Positions 5,609 through 5,625 of a stretch of 5,625 bases of DNA are shown one piece after another. How positions within the stretch are numbered: the stretch's first letter is position 1; every line of letters starts with the position of its first letter. The notes under the pieces are model-generated. The model was given only the letters and a program-made list of their open reading frames with translations, ran no database searches and was not told where the DNA came from. The stretch spans positions 1 to 5,625 of the forward strand of contig PNOO01000166.1 of NCBI GenBank assembly GCA_013824905.1, read 5' to 3'. A program made the position numbers and the translations under genes. This stretch comes from Syntrophus sp. (in: bacteria). Lineage in GTDB: Bacteria > Desulfobacterota > Syntrophia > Syntrophales > UBA5619.

Positions 5609-5625
5609 CCCATATTGTCCGGTCG

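Noticed and set aside
5501..5625. Open frame of about 41 codons on the - strand from the window edge to TAG at 5501, just before the terminator-like hairpin
   Set aside because: It could be the end of an upstream gene, but the translation (Cys- and Pro-rich, no motif) does not look coding, and it overlaps a promoter and the strong inverted repeats. It cannot be excluded without the sequence beyond the window.

Overview
The window looks like chromosomal DNA of an anaerobic, GC-rich, delta-proteobacterial type organism (Desulfobacterota, in the broad Geobacter/Syntrophus neighbourhood). This is an inference from three signs seen together: a multiheme c7-type periplasmic cytochrome, two PilT-family retraction ATPases, and a HesB-like gene whose reading frame crosses a TGA at a catalytic Cys position, as in known HesB-like selenoproteins. 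No mobile element, CRISPR array, tRNA or rRNA was seen.

Layout, + strand: the 3' part of a radical SAM protein gene (1-1170, open at the window edge). A 182-base gap follows, carrying a near-consensus sigma70 promoter (1183-1210) and a hairpin-rich leader. Then comes a three-gene cluster: pilT (1353-2435), a divergent PilT/PilU-like ATPase (2476-3651) and a small protein with a degenerate response-regulator receiver fold (3676-4191). The gaps are 40 and 24 bases, so this reads as one operon for type IV pilus retraction or its control. A perfect 15-bp inverted repeat (4219-4252) then separates the two converging transcription units.

Layout, - strand: a HesB/IscA-like gene (4257-4571) with an in-frame TGA at codon 34, read here as selenocysteine, and upstream of it a nine-heme secreted cytochrome made of three triheme c7-type repeats (4679-5443). 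The cytochrome gene has a good promoter (5580-5608) about 140 bases before its start. Its leader can fold into a terminator-like hairpin directly before the ribosome binding site, and a promoter-proximal segment can pair with the top of that hairpin. This looks like an attenuator or riboregulator.

How the parts fit: pili, periplasmic heme wires and Fe-S maturation are all parts of anaerobic electron-transfer physiology, but nothing in the window shows a direct functional link between the + strand pilus operon and the - strand genes. The points most worth a second look are the selenocysteine HesB gene, the cytochrome leader, the structured pilT leader and the pseudo-receiver.
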